A stretch of DNA of 37,848 bases from Christensenellaceae bacterium (lineage in GTDB: Bacteria; Bacillota; Clostridia; Christensenellales; Aristaeellaceae), in the NCBI GenBank assembly GCA_012518615.1, contig JAAYRU010000030.1:1-37848 (forward strand). The letters are read 5' to 3'. This document shows, piece after piece, positions 1 through 9,498 of this stretch. Each line of letters starts with the position of its first letter. Position 1 is the stretch's first letter. A model generated the notes under the pieces. It was given only the letters and a program-made list of their open reading frames with translations, had not been told where the DNA came from and searched no databases. The position numbers and the translations under genes were made by a program.

Positions 1-75
1 GTATCCAATCCGCGTATATCAGAATGGCCAAGGCCGGATTTGTATCAATGGGCTTCCATGCATTTTGGTAAATGA
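1..75 (+). CDS. C-terminal fragment of an unidentified protein (cut by window edge)
   Basis: Frame 1 is open from the window edge and gives 24 residues before a TGA stop at 73-75. The tail is rich in Trp, Pro and aromatic residues (EWPRPDLYQW, then MHFGK), which looks like a real protein end rather than random translation. I do not recognise the family. It converges on the minus-strand gene ending at 130. A small CCCCTT/AAGGGG hairpin with a GACA loop (94-109) lies between them. It has no T-run on either side, so it is not a convincing terminator. Confidence 0.3.
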   Translation, partial: VSNPRISEWPRPDLYQWASMHFGK

Positions 76-129
76 TCTTTTCAAGGATCAGACCCCCTTG
101 ACAAAGGGGCATTACATATCAGTATTACA

Positions 130-1887
130 TCAATTCTTAGGCTTGTATGTGTACCTTGCTATAAGGCGAGGCATATTATCGTACATACCATAGGCATCTG
201 CATATATATTATAGCGTTTTCCAAGCTCCCATTTGGTTTTAGTTTGGTTTTCAAGAAGCACAGGGAGCTTGTTTGCTGTCTTTCCGTCGGACACATCAAA
301 CACCATCAGCTGCGGCTGCTCTGAAATAATTTCTATAGCTTCACCCGTCATAACATATACCTGCGTTTTTTCAACCCTTTTTTGTAAGTTAGCAAGCAAA
401 TCCTGATAGCCAAAACCGTCATTTATAGCCCACGCCCTTGTGGTATATGTATTGGGGTTTGGCAGAAAGTATACATTGTACTCTATTATGGTGGAATTTT
501 TACCGGGATAATCCGCCTGAATACGAACGGTATTAGTGCCGTAGTGTTCAAATAGAGCATCGAAATTGAACTTGCCCATTGTGCTTAGTTCTGATGTATC
601 AAGCTTCCTATGTGGGCTAAGCACGGTTATGGTTGCACCCGCCCTTGTAGTGCCGAAAATAGGCATACGCTCCTTGCTGCTTTCATCGTCCAAGGTAGGG
701 TCTAGTTCAAGCGGAATATCCTGCACAGCCCTATATATTATAAGGTTTACAGTGTTCATTCGGTAGTATTGGCTGCGTACGGTTATTTCTATAAAATTTT
801 CTCCTATCGGAGTTATAGGAGCGTTGTAAGAAATAAACCCATCCTGAGTGTTTACAAATGAAGAATAATCCTTGCCATTTATGTATACTTGACTGTTAGT
901 CATAACCTGAAATTCTATCTTGTATGTCTGCATACTGGTTTCTATATACTTTGCAGTGGGGCTTATTAGCAGCAGCGGGCTTTGCGGAATATTTATATTA
1001 TATTGTATCAAAGGTAGCGCCACCTGTTCGCCAGTTTCAGAGCGTATATAGGGCGTTAATGTAACCTCCATAGTTTCAGGGAGCCAGGTGCTTTTATCGC
1101 TCGGGTTTTCCTCTATAAGCTCATACCATGTATAATCCTGAACTTGGAAGCTTGCGTAGCCGCCAATTACCATAAAGCTTTTCCTAAGCTCCTTAATATA
1201 TATCTGCGCGCCTTCCTCGCCTGGTATGCGTATTGTATGCGCGGCGGCATCGTTTAATATAGAGGCGATAATTTCCGGCATCATTTCTTCCGGGATTACA
1301 TTTCTATCCAACACCAATGGCTTAAATAAAAAAAAGTAACCCGCCACCAATATACCAGATATAAAGAATATAACCGCAAGTATAGGAAGTATGCGCCTTA
1401 TGCCGAAAGACCTTCTAAAATGCTTTTTAGGCAGCTTAAAATCCGAAGTGTTGTAGCCTCCTCTATATATATCACTTGTAGAGCCATAACGTGTAGGATT
1501 TTCTATAAAATCATCATATTCTATTGTGCCATACATTGCGCTATTATCATAAGCCGAGCCATGCGCGCCGCTAATTGGCGCATAGCCAAGCTTAGCGCTG
1601 GATTCCCTCAGCTGCCTTTGCCTTTCTTCTCCCCTTCTTTTGCGCTCGTGGTAGCTCCTCATTTCAAGGGCTAGCTGGTCTTTAGGGTCTTGCCTTGGGC
1701 TTTCGTTGCCAAAATCATCTATACGGTATTGTATGGGCAGCTCTTCCTGAGTCCTTTGAAACTTTTCCTCAAGCTCATCAATAGGGAGTGATGTTTTATA
1801 CCCATCATCCCTAACTAGCGCAGTTCCACACTTAAAACAGCGCGGAAGAGAGGCTCTGTTCCATTGTCCGCAATTCGGGCATTTCAA
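130..1887 (-). CDS. Zinc-ribbon, single-pass membrane protein with Ig-like extracytoplasmic region
   Basis: This is a 585-residue protein of unknown function. Residues 1-25 form a treble-clef zinc ribbon with pairs C3/C6 and C17/C20. A charged, low-complexity cytoplasmic stretch follows. One transmembrane helix lies at about 165-188. The remaining 400 residues should be outside the cell and read as beta-rich Ig-like modules, with phrases such as [16 protein letters not shown] and [18 protein letters not shown]. The start is TTG at 1887, which overlaps the lepA stop as TTGA; no better start lies nearby. It is the last gene of murC > lepA > this gene, so translation is probably coupled to lepA. 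The topology (cytoplasmic zinc ribbon, external Ig-like domains) is known in clostridial envelope proteins. A link to wall or translation stress is only inference. Confidence 0.75.
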   Translation of the reverse strand: MKCPNCGQWNRASLPRCFKCGTALVRDDGYKTSLPIDELEEKFQRTQEELPIQYRIDDFGNESPRQDPKDQLALEMRSYHERKRRGEERQRQLRESSAKLGYAPISGAHGSAYDNSAMYGTIEYDDFIENPTRYGSTSDIYRGGYNTSDFKLPKKHFRRSFGIRRILPILAVIFFISGILVAGYFFLFKPLVLDRNVIPEEMMPEIIASILNDAAAHTIRIPGEEGAQIYIKELRKSFMVIGGYASFQVQDYTWYELIEENPSDKSTWLPETMEVTLTPYIRSETGEQVALPLIQYNINIPQSPLLLISPTAKYIETSMQTYKIEFQVMTNSQVYINGKDYSSFVNTQDGFISYNAPITPIGENFIEITVRSQYYRMNTVNLIIYRAVQDIPLELDPTLDDESSKERMPIFGTTRAGATITVLSPHRKLDTSELSTMGKFNFDALFEHYGTNTVRIQADYPGKNSTIIEYNVYFLPNPNTYTTRAWAINDGFGYQDLLANLQKRVEKTQVYVMTGEAIEIISEQPQLMVFDVSDGKTANKLPVLLENQTKTKWELGKRYNIYADAYGMYDNMPRLIARYTYKPKN

Positions 1888-3695
1888 GCCTTGTCATCCC
1901 CCATCTTAAGCACTGCAATAAAGGCTTCGCTAGGCAGCTCCACAGATCCGAACTGGCGCATACGCTTTTTACCTTCCTTCTGCTTTTCAAGCAGTTTCTT
2001 TTTACGGCTTATATCCCCTCCGTAGCACTTGCTAAGAACGTCCTTACGCAGCGCTTTTACGGTTTCCCTAGCGATAATTTTACCGCCTATAGCCGCCTGT
2101 ATGGGTATTTCAAACTGTTGTCTGGGTATTACATCCTTAAGTTTTTCGCATATTGAGCGCCCTCTGTTATATGCCTTGTCCTTATGCGCTATCATTGTAA
2201 AGGCATCGCATATATCGCCATTTAGCAATATATCAAGCTTTACAAGCTCACTATCCCTATAGCCCGTGAGCTCATAGTCTAGGGAAGCGTAGCCGCGGCT
2301 GCGTGATTTTAATGTATCAAAAAAGTCATAAATTACTTCGTTTAGAGGTAAGTCGTAGTTAAGCCGTACCCTTTCACCCTCGTATTGCATATCCTTAAAC
2401 ACGCCTCTCTTTTCCTGGCAAAGGTCCATAAGCGTACCTACAAATTCCTGCGGGGTATATATGGTTGCAAATACAAAGGGCTCTCTCATAAGCTCTATGT
2501 TATTAGGCGGGGGCAGGTGTCCAGGGTTGTCTATATGTAACGTTTCGCCGTCGCTGGTCAACACCTCGTATATGACATTCGGAACGGTGGTTATTATGCC
2601 AAGGTCAAACTCCCGCTCCACGCGCTCCTGAATAATTTCCATATGCAATAGCCCTAAGAAACCGCACCTAAAGCCATAACCAAGCGCCGCGCTTGTTTCA
2701 GGCTCAAATATTAAAGATGCATCGTTCATCTGAAGTTTTGATAGGGCATCCTGAAGGGCGGAATAGTCCGCGCCATCAGCAGGGTATATTCCGCAATATA
2801 CCATGGGGGTTACCTGTTTATAACCGGGAAGGGGTTCATCTGCGGGGTTATCACCATCGGTTATGGTATCACCAACCTTTATATCTCTAACCTGTTTTAT
2901 GGAAGCCGCAACATAGCCCACATCACCGGGCAATAGCGCATCTCTCTCGCTGTAACCGTTGGACAGAAAACCCGTTTCTACCACCTCAAAATCCGCTCCC
3001 GTTTGCATCATGCGGATTGGCATACCCTTTCTAAGGCTTCCGTCCATAATACGCACAAAACATATAGCTCCGCGGTAGTTATCGTATGTGGCATCAAACA
3101 CAAGCGCCTTAAGCGGGGCTTTTTTATCCCCTGAAGGCGGAGGCACTCTTTTTACTATAAGCTCCAGCACATCTTCAATGCCCGTACCTACCTTTGCGGA
3201 TATAAGCGGCGCTTCACTTGCGTCTATTCCTATTACTTCTTCAATTTGTTTGGCTACTGCTTCGGGCTCCGCGCTTGGTAGGTCTACCTTATTTATTACA
3301 GGAATAATTTCTAAATCGTGGTCAAGCGCTAGGTACACATTTGCAAGCGTCTGCGCTTCAACGCCTTGGGTAGCATCTACTACAAGTATAGCGCCCTCGC
3401 ACGCTGCAAGCGCGCGGGAAACTTCGTAGGTAAAGTCAACATGCCCGGGAGTATCTATTAGATTAAGCATATATATTTTACCGTCTTTTGCCTTATATTT
3501 CATATTGACGGCCTTGGACTTTATGGTTATACCTCTCTCACGCTCAAGCTCCATGGAATCCAGCACTTGGCTAACCATTTCCCTTTGCTCATACACGCCT
3601 GTCTTTTCAAGTATTCTATCAGCAAGCGTGCTCTTGCCATGGTCTATATGTGCTATAATACAGAAATTGCGTATGTGTTCCAAACGTTCTTTCAT
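1884..3695 (-). CDS. lepA: Elongation factor 4 (LepA), back-translocating ribosomal GTPase
   Basis: LepA is a ribosome-bound translational GTPase that helps stalled or mis-translocated ribosomes and affects initiation. The protein is 603 residues, the normal family length. GTPase motifs are intact: G1 AHIDHGKST at 15-23, G2 within [10 protein letters not shown] at 51-60, G3 DTPGHVD at 81-87, G4 NKVD at 135-138. The C-terminal LepA-specific region is present, including the GYASLDYE segment and the basic C-terminal domain ([20 protein letters not shown]). The start ATG at 3695 overlaps the murC stop as ATGA. The stop overlaps the TTG of the following zinc-ribbon gene. In many Firmicutes lepA sits next to hemN/hrcA, so the murC neighbour is a lineage-specific arrangement. 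Confidence 0.97.
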   Translation of the reverse strand: MKERLEHIRNFCIIAHIDHGKSTLADRILEKTGVYEQREMVSQVLDSMELERERGITIKSKAVNMKYKAKDGKIYMLNLIDTPGHVDFTYEVSRALAACEGAILVVDATQGVEAQTLANVYLALDHDLEIIPVINKVDLPSAEPEAVAKQIEEVIGIDASEAPLISAKVGTGIEDVLELIVKRVPPPSGDKKAPLKALVFDATYDNYRGAICFVRIMDGSLRKGMPIRMMQTGADFEVVETGFLSNGYSERDALLPGDVGYVAASIKQVRDIKVGDTITDGDNPADEPLPGYKQVTPMVYCGIYPADGADYSALQDALSKLQMNDASLIFEPETSAALGYGFRCGFLGLLHMEIIQERVEREFDLGIITTVPNVIYEVLTSDGETLHIDNPGHLPPPNNIELMREPFVFATIYTPQEFVGTLMDLCQEKRGVFKDMQYEGERVRLNYDLPLNEVIYDFFDTLKSRSRGYASLDYELTGYRDSELVKLDILLNGDICDAFTMIAHKDKAYNRGRSICEKLKDVIPRQQFEIPIQAAIGGKIIARETVKALRKDVLSKCYGGDISRKKKLLEKQKEGKKRMRQFGSVELPSEAFIAVLKMGDDKA

Positions 3696-5086
3696 CTTTC
3701 CTCCGATTTTTCCCAGTTTATTTGCATTTGTTCGTTTAATAGGTCTATATTTCCACAGCCCATGGTGAGTACTAAATTCCCCTCCCTGCCATGCTTTAAC
3801 AAAAATCGCTCAGTATCGTCAAAGCTTGGGGTAAGGTAGGCTTCAATGCCGTTTTTAAGCATACCATCAACCAGCATTTGGCTGTTTATATTGCCGGGAT
3901 CTACTTCCCTTGCGCCGTATATGTCTGTAACAAGCGTAATATCGGCATCTTTAGTACAGGTCAAATAATCATCAAACATATTAATTACCCTGCTATATGT
4001 ATGTGGCTGCATCACTGCTATCACCCGCCTGTTTTGAAGCTTGGCAACGCTTATAGCCGCCTGCATTTCAGCGGGGTTGTGCCCATAATCGTGGTACAGG
4101 TGCATACCCTTAACTTCGCCTGTAAATTCAAAGCGCCTATGCACACCTTTAAATTCGGCAAGCGCCTTGCTTGCAATGGATAAATCCACTCCTAAATAAT
4201 GCGCGCAGGCTAAAGCTGCCAGTGCGTGCAATACATTAAAATCCCCGCCTATTATGAGGCTAACATCAGCCATTTCTTCACCCTTGTAAACCGCGGTAAA
4301 GCTTGGGCTGCCTTTTTCATCATGGATGAGGTTTTTGACAGTCCAATCGCCAATATCCATACCGAAAGTAATGCATTTTCGCTGCACTCTTCCACAAAGG
4401 CGCATAACTCTCTCATCCTCAGCAAAGGCTATAATAGCTCCATCTTGCGGTAATAGTGAGAGGAAATCATAAAAGGCATTTTCGAGACCATCCATATTAC
4501 CAAAGCAATCCATATGGTCTTCCTCTATGTTGAGCACTAGAGCAATACTGGGTGACATCTGTAAAAAAGAGCGGTTAAATTCGCAGGCTTCAGCCAGAAA
4601 AATATCCTTACCGCCCACCCTTGTTGAGCCGCCTATGCTGTCCATCCTGCCGCCAACATGTATGGTGGGGTTGAGTTTAGATTCTATAAGTATTTGAGCC
4701 AGCATAGCGCAGGTGGTTGTTTTGCCATGCGTTCCGCTAACGCATATGCGCTTATCAAATCCCCTCATAAGCTGCCCTAACAGCACAGCCCTTTCCATCT
4801 GGGGGATATTGAGCTTATAAGCCTCTTTGCGCTCTATGTCTGTTTCGCTTATAGCGGCGGAATATATTACAACATCAGCTTTCTTAACCATATCAGGGTA
4901 ATGCCCTGCTCTAGCGTCTATCCCCATATTGCGTAAGTTTTCAAGCGCATGGCTTTCGCTTGAATCAGAACCGGATACATTATAGCCTTGCTTTTTAAGC
5001 ATCTCGGCAAGACCGGACATGCTGCTCCCGCCTATGCCTATCATATGCACTTGTCCGCCTAAATAATCGCCGATATCAACCGACAT
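3692..5086 (-). CDS. murC: UDP-N-acetylmuramate--L-alanine ligase (MurC)
   Basis: MurC joins L-alanine to UDP-MurNAc with ATP, the first peptide-forming step of cytoplasmic peptidoglycan precursor synthesis. The N-terminal nucleotide-binding motif GIGGSSMSG is at residues 17-25 (families usually have GIGGIGMSG). The ATP P-loop GTHGKTT is at 118-124, and the EEDHMDCFG segment and the C-terminal ligase domain with DYGHNPAEM follow. I place the start at ATG 5086, not the upstream in-frame ATG at 5104. A GGGAGGG ribosome site lies between the two and is correctly spaced only from 5086, which gives 464 residues. It is the first gene of the murC > lepA > zinc-ribbon operon. The usual dcw neighbours (murG, ftsW, ftsQ) are absent here. 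Confidence 0.96.
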   Translation of the reverse strand: MSVDIGDYLGGQVHMIGIGGSSMSGLAEMLKKQGYNVSGSDSSESHALENLRNMGIDARAGHYPDMVKKADVVIYSAAISETDIERKEAYKLNIPQMERAVLLGQLMRGFDKRICVSGTHGKTTTCAMLAQILIESKLNPTIHVGGRMDSIGGSTRVGGKDIFLAEACEFNRSFLQMSPSIALVLNIEEDHMDCFGNMDGLENAFYDFLSLLPQDGAIIAFAEDERVMRLCGRVQRKCITFGMDIGDWTVKNLIHDEKGSPSFTAVYKGEEMADVSLIIGGDFNVLHALAALACAHYLGVDLSIASKALAEFKGVHRRFEFTGEVKGMHLYHDYGHNPAEMQAAISVAKLQNRRVIAVMQPHTYSRVINMFDDYLTCTKDADITLVTDIYGAREVDPGNINSQMLVDGMLKNGIEAYLTPSFDDTERFLLKHGREGNLVLTMGCGNIDLLNEQMQINWEKSEER

Positions 5087-5122
5087 AGTTTCCCTCCCAT
5101 ACAAAAGTAAAAAACCCCTTAT

Positions 5123-5151
5123 ATTATACGGAACTTAATAAGCTTTCGCAA
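5123..5151 (-). promoter_or_regulatory. Promoter of the murC-lepA operon
   Basis: On the minus strand TTGCGA (5146-5151) is followed by a 17-bp spacer and TATAAT (5123-5128). This is a good sigma-A promoter with a perfect -10 box, and it gives a short leader before the murC ribosome site. Confidence 0.7.
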
Positions 5152-5173
5152 CTTCGCATTTTGCAATATACTA

Positions 5174-5212
5174 AAAATCTCAAAGCGATTAGATTTTTTG
5201 AGCCGCTTTGAG
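5174..5212 (-). terminator. Rho-independent terminator of the maltodextrin operon
   Basis: CTCAAAGCG (5179-5187 on the plus strand) and CGCTTTGAG (5204-5212) form a perfect 9-bp stem. On the minus strand it is followed by ATTTTTAG. It lies just downstream of malQ. The loop is long (16 nt), so efficiency is uncertain. Confidence 0.55.
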
Positions 5213-5241
5213 AAATTATATAGCTTTTTGGCAATATCTAT

Positions 5242-6711
5242 TTATGCCCTACCTGAAAGTATATTGAGGTTTTTAAGTTTACCTGATAGTTCTTCAGTTA
5301 TTTGACCTTTTTCAAGGCGCCAACGCCAATTTAGACCGCCTATAGTGCTTGGTATATTCATGCGCGTTGTGTCGGGAAGCCCAAGTATATCCTGCATGGG
5401 AAGTACGCATGTATCGGCTATGCTGTTCATAGCGTTTTCGCACATTGCCTCTGAAAAGCTCTGATCTTTCCGCCTTGACAGTACCTTATTTGCAAGCTCC
5501 CTTTGAGCTTTGCTTGCGGAATCATACCAGCCTTCAGATGTGCTGTTATCATGCGTACCCGTATATACTACATAGTTTTCCTCATAGTTTTGGGGCAGGT
5601 GCGTATCATGAGGGTTGCCGGTGAATGCAAATGACAGCACTTTCATGCCGGGGTAGCCGCAGTATGAGAGCAAGCTTTTTACAGCATCATTTACAGCGCC
5701 AAGGTCCTCAGCCACTATTTTAAGCTCAGGCAGCTCTTTTAGCACCTCTTTAAAGAAGGATTTTCCGGGACCCCTCTTCCATTTGCCGTTTTTGGCAGTT
5801 TTATCCTTTGCGGGTATTGAATAATAGTTAGCAAAGCCGATAAAATGGTCAACGCGAACTATATCGTATATCTTACCCATAGCGGCAAGGCGCTTTAGCC
5901 ACCATTTATATCCACTCTTTTTAAGGGAAGTCCAATCATACAGCGGGTTTCCCCAGCGCTGACCATCGCTTGAAAAATAATCCGGCGGCACACCCGCAAT
6001 ATGCGTTGGGCGGCGCTCCTTATCAAGCTGAAACACATCGGGGTTCGCCCATACATCGGCAGAATCCTCAGCTACATATATAGGCATATCTCCAAACAAA
6101 CTTATACCCTTTTCATTTGCGTACTTTTTAAGCGCAAACCACTGCTTAAAAAACAGATATTGTATAAATATATAGTAATTTATACTATCTTCAAGCAGCG
6201 TTTCATAGTGTTTAATAGCTTCTCTTTTGCGCATGCGTATATCTTCATTGGGCCATTGCATTAGTGAAATCATCCCAAAATGCTCTTTTACAGCAGAAAA
6301 CAGGGCGTAATTCTTTACCCAAGAATTATTGCGTACAAATGTATTTATTTTGCTTGTTAATTTACCCTTGGATTTTTGATATATTTCTTTAAGCTGACGG
6401 TTTTTAGTTTCAACAACCTCTCCATAGTTTACACTTGAAGGCTTCTTATCCTTAGGAAAAGAAATTTCATCTATAAGCCCTTCTTCAACAAGCATAGGCA
6501 GGTCTATCAATAATGGATTTCCCGCAAATGTGCTTACGCTTTGATAGGGCGAATCGCCAAAACCGGTGGGCGATATAGGCAATACCTGCCATATACGCAT
6601 ACCGGAATCGTGCAGAAAATCCACAAATTTATAGGCTTCCTTACCTAAGGTGCCTATGCCTCCCTCAGAAGGCAATGAAGTAATGTGTAGTAAAATACCG
6701 CTTCTTCGCAT
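5242..6711 (-). CDS. malQ: 4-alpha-glucanotransferase (amylomaltase, GH77)
   Basis: This cytoplasmic enzyme transfers alpha-1,4-glucan segments between maltodextrins, releasing glucose and making longer chains for phosphorylase. The length is 489 residues, typical of the short bacterial amylomaltase type. The N-terminal GILLHITSLPSEGGIGTLG motif is diagnostic. The GH77 catalytic residues are visible: nucleophile D288 in VRVDHF, acid/base E335 in VAEDLG, and D388 in TGTHDNS. The 250s-loop region (about 245-258) is present. The ribosome site AAGGGG overlaps the stop of the amylase gene 10 bp upstream, so the two are co-translated. As last gene of the operon it should process the oligosaccharides that the transporter brings in. 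Confidence 0.95.
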   Translation of the reverse strand: MRRSGILLHITSLPSEGGIGTLGKEAYKFVDFLHDSGMRIWQVLPISPTGFGDSPYQSVSTFAGNPLLIDLPMLVEEGLIDEISFPKDKKPSSVNYGEVVETKNRQLKEIYQKSKGKLTSKINTFVRNNSWVKNYALFSAVKEHFGMISLMQWPNEDIRMRKREAIKHYETLLEDSINYYIFIQYLFFKQWFALKKYANEKGISLFGDMPIYVAEDSADVWANPDVFQLDKERRPTHIAGVPPDYFSSDGQRWGNPLYDWTSLKKSGYKWWLKRLAAMGKIYDIVRVDHFIGFANYYSIPAKDKTAKNGKWKRGPGKSFFKEVLKELPELKIVAEDLGAVNDAVKSLLSYCGYPGMKVLSFAFTGNPHDTHLPQNYEENYVVYTGTHDNSTSEGWYDSASKAQRELANKVLSRRKDQSFSEAMCENAMNSIADTCVLPMQDILGLPDTTRMNIPSTIGGLNWRWRLEKGQITEELSGKLKNLNILSGRA

Positions 6712-6721
6712 AAAATACCCC

Positions 6722-8245
6722 TTAATTAAAAATACAGGAAGAAAAGGCGGGCATTAGCAGCGTATCGCCGACAACTTCAGGCGCGCCCTCTCCCAAATCA
6801 AACGAAAATAATAGTTCACCGCTCCAACAAATAGGTTCTTCAATAGGCTCTGCGCTTAAATTATGCAATACTGTTAGCCTATTCTCGTCATCATAAACAT
6901 TCCACGCGGCAATGGAATTACTTTTAACATCTACTGCTTCTATATTACCATGATAAAATGCAGAACACTCAGTCCTTGCGCTTAATAGCTCCCTATAGAA
7001 ATTGAGCAGTGAAGCCTCATCCCCCTCTTGTTCTAGTACTCCTTGCTTTAGTTTCTGTTTCTGGTCTGCATCAGAGGGAGCTAGGCACAAACCATCACCC
7101 TTAGCATTCCAAAGCATAGGCAGGCGTTTGTTTTCATCCTTGCCTGAGCCAGTCATGCCTATTTCCTCGCCATAGTATATGAAAGGAACTCCGGGAAGCG
7201 TTAGATATAGCGCCGCAGCCTGCTTAAGCTTTTGTATATCCCTTCTTAGTATACCCGCTATCCTGCCTGTATCGTGGTTGCCTAGAAACACAGCGTTTTG
7301 CACGGGCTCATCTAAGGCTTGCAGGCTGGAATAATGCTTTTCTAGGTGTGTACTCAAGGCTTTTCCGTCTCCGCTACGCAGAAACTCGGCTATTATACCC
7401 GAAGAACCGTGAATTGCAAAGTCAAACAGACTATTTATTCCGCTGTTATAAAGGCGCATAATAGTAGTAGTATCACTCCAAGCTTCGCCAACTATATAAG
7501 TGTTTTGATTATGTTCTTTTATTCCGCTAACTAGCCAGCTGAGGAACTCTTCGTTTTTTGCGCTGTTTTGCTCATAATAATGTATTACCGCATCAAGCCT
7601 AAAGCCTTTTACGCCTAAGTCCATCCAAAATTTGGCAATGTCCATAAGCTCATGCCTTACATTTTCGTTATCTAAATTAAAATCAGGCATATGAGGACCG
7701 AATACACCAAGATAATACCAGCCATCAGCGCCTTCAACACTGTGCTGACCGCTTCCGTATGTAAAATTATAGTATTCTACATAGGGGTTGTGTTCCCTGC
7801 AGAGCGGTTTACTTGTGCAGCTTTCCGAGCCACAGGGTTCTATAACAAGGCTTTCACAGGCAGATACAAACCAAGGATGTTCACTTGAGCTATGATTTAC
7901 CACAACATCCAGTATCAAAGCTATGCCTGCGCTATCCAACTCAGATATTAGCTTTTTAAAATCTTCTATACTGCCGTATTCTTTTCTTATAGCCTTATAA
8001 TCGGTTACATCGTAGCCGTGGTACGAGGGCGAAGGGTGTATAGGGGTAAGCCATAAACCCTTTATGTATAGGGATTGCAAATAGGGGATTTTTTCTTTTA
8101 TTCCGCCTAAATCCCCAATGCTATCCCCGTTTGAATCCATAAAAGAGGGAACAAACACCTCATATACAGCGCCTTCCATAGCAAAGCTAGAGAACGGAAA
8201 TGACATCACAAGCAATAGGCAAATAATTCTGCCGAGTATTCTCAT
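6722..8245 (-). CDS. Secreted alpha-amylase family (GH13) glycosidase
   Basis: This is a 507-residue GH13 enzyme with a signal peptide (charged start, hydrophobic 5-18, likely cleavage near SSFA-M at 22). Its natural site is therefore outside the cell, cutting starch, pullulan or maltodextrins to importable sizes. Catalytic features: region I DVVVNH 113-118, nucleophile D218 in GFRLDA, acid/base E254 in VGEAW, D325 in FLGNHD. An insert at 130-149 carries four cysteines (130, 138, 143, 149), fitting disulfides in an exported protein. No carbohydrate-binding module or lipobox is seen. The start ATG overlaps the MalG-like stop (ATGA). Exact specificity (neopullulanase, maltogenic or alpha-amylase) cannot be fixed by eye. 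Confidence 0.9.
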   Translation of the reverse strand: MRILGRIICLLLVMSFPFSSFAMEGAVYEVFVPSFMDSNGDSIGDLGGIKEKIPYLQSLYIKGLWLTPIHPSPSYHGYDVTDYKAIRKEYGSIEDFKKLISELDSAGIALILDVVVNHSSSEHPWFVSACESLVIEPCGSESCTSKPLCREHNPYVEYYNFTYGSGQHSVEGADGWYYLGVFGPHMPDFNLDNENVRHELMDIAKFWMDLGVKGFRLDAVIHYYEQNSAKNEEFLSWLVSGIKEHNQNTYIVGEAWSDTTTIMRLYNSGINSLFDFAIHGSSGIIAEFLRSGDGKALSTHLEKHYSSLQALDEPVQNAVFLGNHDTGRIAGILRRDIQKLKQAAALYLTLPGVPFIYYGEEIGMTGSGKDENKRLPMLWNAKGDGLCLAPSDADQKQKLKQGVLEQEGDEASLLNFYRELLSARTECSAFYHGNIEAVDVKSNSIAAWNVYDDENRLTVLHNLSAEPIEEPICWSGELLFSFDLGEGAPEVVGDTLLMPAFSSCIFN

Positions 8246-9498
8246 CCTTTTACTGCGCCCCCAACAACGCCTGCCACATAAAACTTTTGAATTTTAATGA
8301 AAAGCAGTGTTATAGGTATGGCTACCAATACCGCGCCTGCACAGAAGCGGGTGAAATAATCGTATATATGCTCCCTTTCAAGCATACGGTATAAACCAAG
8401 GGCGACTGTATAGTTTTGATAATCGTCTTTCATGATAACCGATACGAATATAAAGTCCACCCAAGGGGCTATGAATGCAGTTATCGCGGTATATACAACT
8501 ATGGGCTTAGATGAAGGCAGTATAATCTTTCTAAAAATAGTGCTCTTGCTTGCCCCGTCAAGAGTTGCGGCTTCGTCCAGAGATTTTGGAATGGTATCAA
8601 AAAATCCTTTTGCTATAAGGTAATTTAGCACTCCCCCACCAGTATATACAAGCACAAGTGAAATTAGTGATTTTGCAAGCCCTATCGCTTTTAGTATATG
8701 GTATACGGCTATCATACTCATAAAGCCCGGAAACATGCCAAGTATTAGTCCTATATTCATAAAGGTTTTTCTTGAAGGAAAGCGCAGGCGGCTGAATGTA
8801 TAGGCAAGCATTAGCACCATAGAGGTTGTAAGTATACATGTAAATATAGCCACTACTAGCGTATTCATATACCACCTTGGGAAGTTAAACTGCTGCGTTT
8901 CTGTAAACAAACGGCTGAAGTTATCCATAGTATAGCCCTTTGGCAGTAGATATGGTGTATATGCGCCTGCCTCCTGCCTGAATGATGTTATAACAAGCCA
9001 GAATATAGGCAGCAGCCATACAGATGCCATTATTGAAAGCGCCACATATTCAACAGGTTCATGCATAGCTTTAAGAGTAATAACAATGGCTATAAAACTT
9101 ATTATCATATTGCCCCATAGACCATATGATAGATGGCTTATTTTGAATGTTCTAATACTTATACCGCTTGCAGTAATCAATTCCTTTGCTGTAAGCATAC
9201 ATACAACAGCTGAAATTGTACCTGCAGCAAAGAGAAGAGCCTGTAATATTAGCATTTTTTTATTAGGCTTTAGCGCTGTTAAAATGCTTAGTAAAAGTGA
9301 TACTGCCGCAAGTATTGCAGGAAGCTTAATACTAAGTAATCTAGCATCGCTATTTAAAAGTTTAATAGCATTATAACCTAAAGCTCCCTCTCCAACATCA
9401 ATATACACCCAAGGCAAAAGGAGGCTTAAGCACATGATTAGCGCGATCATAGGCAGCATACGCACAAGCGGTAGGCGTAGACTTTTGTTTTTTCTCAT
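8242..9498 (-). CDS. malG: Maltodextrin-type ABC transporter permease, MalG-like, with N-terminal membrane extension
   Basis: The C-terminal 270 residues are a typical MalG-type permease. The EAA loop EAATLDGASKSTIFRKIILP, which contacts the transport ATPase, lies at about residue 315-335. The ending GAVKG is typical of MalG. Unlike the usual 280-300 residue MalG, this protein has 418 residues. The first 140 or so carry about four extra hydrophobic segments (approximately 12-33, 58-73, 80-102, 124-143). The start ATG overlaps the malF stop (ATGA) and a good GGAGG site lies upstream. It pairs with the MalF-like protein. The symbol is given by family similarity; substrate assignment rests on the amylase and malQ neighbours. 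Confidence 0.88.
   Translation of the reverse strand: MRKNKSLRLPLVRMLPMIALIMCLSLLLPWVYIDVGEGALGYNAIKLLNSDARLLSIKLPAILAAVSLLLSILTALKPNKKMLILQALLFAAGTISAVVCMLTAKELITASGISIRTFKISHLSYGLWGNMIISFIAIVITLKAMHEPVEYVALSIMASVWLLPIFWLVITSFRQEAGAYTPYLLPKGYTMDNFSRLFTETQQFNFPRWYMNTLVVAIFTCILTTSMVLMLAYTFSRLRFPSRKTFMNIGLILGMFPGFMSMIAVYHILKAIGLAKSLISLVLVYTGGGVLNYLIAKGFFDTIPKSLDEAATLDGASKSTIFRKIILPSSKPIVVYTAITAFIAPWVDFIFVSVIMKDDYQNYTVALGLYRMLEREHIYDYFTRFCAGAVLVAIPITLLFIKIQKFYVAGVVGGAVKG

Noticed and set aside
1-110. Left window edge as the other end of the right-edge insertion sequence
   Set aside because: The reverse complement of 37450-37500 is not visible at the left edge, and the protein tail cannot be matched to the partial transposase.
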